Below are positions 6,919-8,485 of a stretch of 8,485 nt of DNA, piece by piece (position 1 is the first letter of the stretch; each line of letters starts with the position of its first letter). A program made the position numbers and the translations under genes. Below the pieces are notes generated by a model. It was not told where the DNA came from, did not search any database, and worked only from the letters and a program-made list of their open reading frames with translations. The stretch comes from Saprospiraceae bacterium (GTDB lineage Bacteria; Bacteroidota; Bacteroidia; Chitinophagales; Saprospiraceae). The stretch is from NCBI GenBank assembly GCA_027031185.1, contig JALVEF010000410.1, positions 1 through 8,485 on the forward strand. Reading direction: 5' to 3'.

Positions 6919-7666
6919 ACTATTGCTTTCGACCTTGTGGGTTGTGTGCTATGTGATGACGGCGGGCGCCCAGGAGTTGGACTACCCGCTCGCAGTGGAA
7001 GAAGAAGGCCTGATCAATTATATGGCCAATCTGGCCTGGCTCAACAACCCGTCCAATGATAATTACTTCCAGGAAGAAGTGATAGCCAAAGAAAAGATCA
7101 AAATAGCCAAGCGGGGCTGGTGGCGCAATATCGGTTTGACGTTCAACTTCAACGAGTACAATATCCGCAGTACGAAAAGGGATACCACATTGCCGGGGCC
7201 AAATTTGCCGGGCTCCGAAGGCGTGGACAATCTGTTCTTTCCGAAGTACAATCTGGCTGCCGTCTTTAATCTGGGGGCCATATTCGATACGCCCAATAAG
7301 CGGAAAATCGCCGAGCGCAAACTCATCATGGCAGAGTCCAGGACACAGCAGGCCAAAAAGGATACGCGTGCCAAAATCATCCAGCTCTACCAGGAGTATC
7401 TCACGGCCATCGAAATCTTGAAGATCCGCTATAAGTCGGAGGCGGATATGCAGGCTACTTACGACTTGGTGCGCGACCTGTTTGACAAAGGGGATGACCG
7501 CGTGGGCTTTACGGATGTCAATGACGCCTCCTTGGCGCTCAACCGCGCCAAGGAAAACCGCATCAAGGCCAATAAAATGGTCACTATCGCCAAAATGAAG
7601 CTGGAGGACTACATCGGCGTCCGGCTGGAAGCCGTCGAGCAGAAATTCAAGAAAGAAAGACGATAG
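6905..7666 (+). CDS. Half-length TolC-like outer-membrane protein
   Basis: A 253-residue exported protein with a signal peptide (residues 1 to about 23, ending TAGAQ). A short helical part (IAKEKIKIAKRGWW) leads to a probable strand region (NIGLTFNFNEYNIRST ... FPKYNLAAVFNLGAIFDTP). A long helical pair follows (about 131-245), with the outer-membrane-efflux pattern of YQEYLTAIEILKIRY, LVRDLFDKGD, DVNDASLALNRAKENR and LEDYIGVRLE. Typical TolC proteins have two such repeats in about 420-480 residues; here there is one. A complete channel would therefore need more protomers per ring (six instead of three, by analogy) or a partner. Its location, overlapping the polymerase gene, suggests it acts as the outer-membrane exporter, or part of it, for this polysaccharide in place of Wza. 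No frameshift or degraded second half is visible downstream. Fold confidence is good; role is inferred. Confidence 0.74.
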   Translation: MKTFRLLLSTLWVVCYVMTAGAQELDYPLAVEEEGLINYMANLAWLNNPSNDNYFQEEVIAKEKIKIAKRGWWRNIGLTFNFNEYNIRSTKRDTTLPGPNLPGSEGVDNLFFPKYNLAAVFNLGAIFDTPNKRKIAERKLIMAESRTQQAKKDTRAKIIQLYQEYLTAIEILKIRYKSEADMQATYDLVRDLFDKGDDRVGFTDVNDASLALNRAKENRIKANKMVTIAKMKLEDYIGVRLEAVEQKFKKERR

Positions 7667-7679
7667 GAATTTCAATTAA

Positions 7680-7687
7680 AAATGAAA
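7680..7687 (+). repeat. Target-site duplication, left copy
   Basis: AAATGAAA immediately before the GTAAC end of foldback copy 4, identical to 7851-7858. Confidence 0.85.
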
Positions 7688-7850
7688 GTAACTGTTTAGG
7701 TACCCTCTGTTTTTGTGCTAAAATGGTCTTTTCGCGCCTGTCTTTGGTAAAATTTTCTCATGTAGCGGTGCTACACATCGAAAATTTTACCTGCGACATC
7801 CACGAAAATGCCTATTTTATCCCTAAAAACAGGAGCACCTAAACAGTTAC
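7688..7850 (+). mobile_element. Foldback (MITE-like) element, copy 4, 163 bp, with intact target-site duplication
   Basis: The ends are GTAACTGTTTAGGT and its exact complement ACCTAAACAGTTAC (14 bp perfect). Pairing continues, imperfectly, through the whole element: CTGTTTTT with AAAAACAG, TTTTCGCG near 7730 with CACGAAAA near 7803, TGTC with GACA, and a central hairpin at 7746-7791. The element is flanked by AAATGAAA on both sides, a perfect 8-bp duplication showing that it moved by transposition. GTAA ends and 8-bp duplications are features of the IS66 insertion-sequence family, so an IS66-type transposase encoded elsewhere is the likely mover; that link is inference. The element carries no gene. 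It starts 21 bases after the TolC-like stop codon, so it probably forms the 3' end of the operon transcript. Confidence 0.88.
7746..7791. repeat. Central hairpin of foldback copy 4
   Basis: GGTAAAATTTTC (7746-7757) pairs perfectly with GAAAATTTTACC (7780-7791). Inside it TGTAGC (7761-7766) pairs with GCTACA (7770-7775) around a GGT loop. Copies 1-3 lack this module, so it is either the ancestral centre or an insertion. Confidence 0.75.
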
Positions 7851-7858
7851 AAATGAAA
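7851..7858 (+). repeat. Target-site duplication, right copy
   Basis: AAATGAAA immediately after the GTTAC end of foldback copy 4, identical to 7680-7687. Confidence 0.85.
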
Positions 7859-7868
7859 AATATTGTTT

Positions 7869-7951
7869 GACGGTCCAAGGTCCAAGGTCAATGGTCCAAG
7901 GACCAAGCTGCCGCTTCGATTGGTTCAGCGCCCCAGGTCAACGGTAGCCTG
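7869..7951 (+). repeat. 83-bp direct repeat, copy A
   Basis: It begins GACGGTCCAAGGTCCAAGGT and ends GGTCAACGGTAGCCTG. It matches 8180-8262 at 80 of 83 positions. The first half is built from GGTCCA/GGTCAA units and holds the palindrome GGTCCAAGGACC (7893-7904); the second half (GCTTCGATTGGTTCAGCGCC) is of a different character. Similar GGTCCAAGGTC-rich stretches are frequent between genes in Bacteroidota. Confidence 0.85.
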
Positions 7952-7957
7952 ACGATA

Positions 7958-7990
7958 AAACCTATAAGGTTTCCAGAACCTTATAGGTTT
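7958..7990. repeat. Palindromic repeat, 14-bp stem
   Basis: AAACCTATAAGGTT (7958-7971) and AACCTTATAGGTTT (7977-7990) form a perfect 14-bp stem with a five-base loop. It resembles a CCTATAAGG-type intergenic palindrome common in Bacteroidota. No T-tract makes it a clear terminator. Confidence 0.75.
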
Positions 7991-8033
7991 GAGATTTGGC
8001 ATCTAAACACTTACCAGGAAGTACCGGATAGCC

Positions 8034-8057
8034 TTTTGCCGGCGCCCGCCGGCAAAA
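8034..8057. repeat. GC-rich hairpin, 10-bp stem
   Basis: TTTTGCCGGC and GCCGGCAAAA flank a GCCC loop. The T-run is before and the A-run after the stem on both strands, the wrong polarity for an intrinsic terminator. Confidence 0.65.
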
Positions 8058-8096
8058 TATTCCTTCCAACCGTTGTCCGGAATGCATAATCGTGTC

Positions 8097-8161
8097 GCTC
8101 CTGACGGAGCTAAATTATTGGGGCGCAGCCACTATTACAAAGGTACAGCTCCTACGGAGCT
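8097..8161. repeat. Pair of GCTCC/GGAGC hairpins (Bacteroidota-type intergenic repeat)
   Basis: GCTCC-TGAC-GGAGC at 8097-8110 and AGCTCC-TAC-GGAGCT at 8147-8161, separated by GGGGCGCAGCCACTATTACA. This arrangement resembles a widespread Bacteroidota intergenic repeat that is often mis-annotated as a short protein containing GRSHYYKGTAPTEL; that exact peptide appears here when translated. Confidence 0.7.
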
Positions 8162-8179
8162 TACAAAACGAACGGTAGG

Positions 8180-8262
8180 GACGGTCCAAGGTCCAAGGTC
8201 AATGGTCCAGGGACCAAGCTGCCGCTTCGATAGGCTCAGCGCCCCAGGTCAACGGTAGCCTG
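8180..8262 (+). repeat. 83-bp direct repeat, copy B
   Basis: Second copy of the repeat at 7869-7951, same orientation, with three substitutions (one in the GGTCCA-rich half, two in GATAGGCTC) and identical boundaries. The 228 bases between the copies contain three other palindromic repeats. Confidence 0.85.
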
Positions 8263-8340
8263 TCAGGATTTAGTAAATGCGGGCCCGTCTCTTATTTGGT
8301 ACAAGGGATGTGCCGGCGAGCGGGAAGGTGTTCGGCATTG

Positions 8341-8454
8341 CTGTCGGCTTTAGCCGGCAGGAACCGGAAAGATTATCTGAACCTGTGACTATATTTTCCT
8401 TGCTCTGCATTCCTGTCAGATTTAGCCGACTTTGCCGTTGGCTTCAGCCAACGG
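8341..8454. repeat. GGCTTTAGCC-type hairpin family, three members
   Basis: CTGTCGGCT-TT-AGCCGGCAG (8341-8360), a degenerate member GTCAGATTTAGCCGAC (8415-8430), and CCGTTGGCT-TC-AGCCAACGG (8435-8454, nine perfect pairs). The shared form is a GC-rich stem closing on a TTTA or TTCA loop. The sequence differs between members while pairing is kept, apart from the middle one. Confidence 0.6.
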
Positions 8455-8485
8455 ACAAAAGTGCCAAAAAACAACCGGGGCTTCA

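Larger units (their letters stand above)
7667..8485. other. Gene-free 819-base repeat island
   Basis: No credible gene is present after the TolC-like gene. The stretch is a mosaic of a foldback element (7688-7850), two 83-bp direct repeats (7869-7951, 8180-8262), and several palindromic families listed separately. The reading frame at 8073-8258 (TTG start) is made entirely of repeat sequence. About 80 bases at 8263-8340 and 50 bases at 8361-8414 hold nothing I recognise. Confidence 0.75.

Noticed and set aside
6920..7675. 251-codon minus-strand frame covering the TolC-like gene
   Set aside because: The plus strand has a signal peptide and the TolC-type helix pattern and overlaps its upstream gene; the antisense frame is a codon-bias shadow.
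1246..7850. Composite transposon carrying the exopolysaccharide operon between foldback copies
   Set aside because: The outer flanks of copies 1, 2 or 3 do not match the right flank of copy 4, while copy 4 has its own perfect duplication. Individual insertion explains the data better, and no transposase gene is present.
8034..8057. Intrinsic terminator
   Set aside because: The T-run precedes and the A-run follows the stem on both strands, so neither direction has a T-tract after the hairpin.
8073..8258. 61-codon plus-strand reading frame with a TTG start
   Set aside because: It consists wholly of repeat sequence; the translated GRSHYYKGTAPTEL peptide is a known kind of spurious product of Bacteroidota intergenic repeats.
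7869..8262. CRISPR array
   Set aside because: There are only two 83-bp repeats with a 228-base interval full of other palindromes, no regular spacers and no cas genes.

Overview
The window looks like chromosomal DNA of a Bacteroidota bacterium, possibly a Saprospirales- or Cytophagales-like one (the finer placement is a guess). The evidence is a DUF6089-type outer-membrane barrel protein, promoter-like sites of the Bacteroidota form (TTTG, about 20 bases, TAnnTTTG), weak Shine-Dalgarno sequences, and intergenic hairpin families commonly seen in that phylum.

Layout. Positions 1-204 (minus strand) hold the start of a secreted protein, probably an N-acetylmuramoyl-L-alanine amidase, which runs off the left edge. 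A divergent promoter region (205-395) separates it from a DUF6089-type barrel protein (396-1094, plus). A 607-base gene-free stretch (1095-1701) follows. It carries a short hairpin and three same-orientation copies of a foldback, MITE-like element (58, 118 and 104 bp). The third copy ends 19 bases before the start of a tightly packed plus-strand operon (1702-7666) with five genes: a Wzc-like co-polymerase/BY-kinase-type protein, a Wzx-type flippase, an unrecognised 47-residue single-pass membrane protein, a Wzy/O-antigen-ligase-type polymerase, and a half-length TolC-like outer-membrane protein. A fourth foldback copy (163 bp), flanked by a perfect 8-bp target-site duplication, starts 21 bases after the operon. 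The remaining 630 or so bases are a gene-free mosaic of repeats, including an 83-bp direct repeat and several hairpin families.

How the genes fit together. The operon resembles the late half of a Wzx/Wzy-dependent exopolysaccharide pathway. Lipid-linked repeat units made elsewhere would be flipped by Wzx, polymerised by Wzy, and controlled in chain length by the Wzc-like protein. Export across the outer membrane may use the TolC-like protein. No glycosyltransferase, initiating sugar-phosphate transferase or Wza-type exporter lies in the window, so those must be encoded elsewhere.

Most notable points: the foldback element family with GTAA ends and 8-bp duplications, bracketing the operon and possibly supplying its leader or promoter; the 47-residue protein coupled between wzx and wzy; the half-size TolC; and a BY-kinase domain with an altered Walker B motif and no tyrosine tail.
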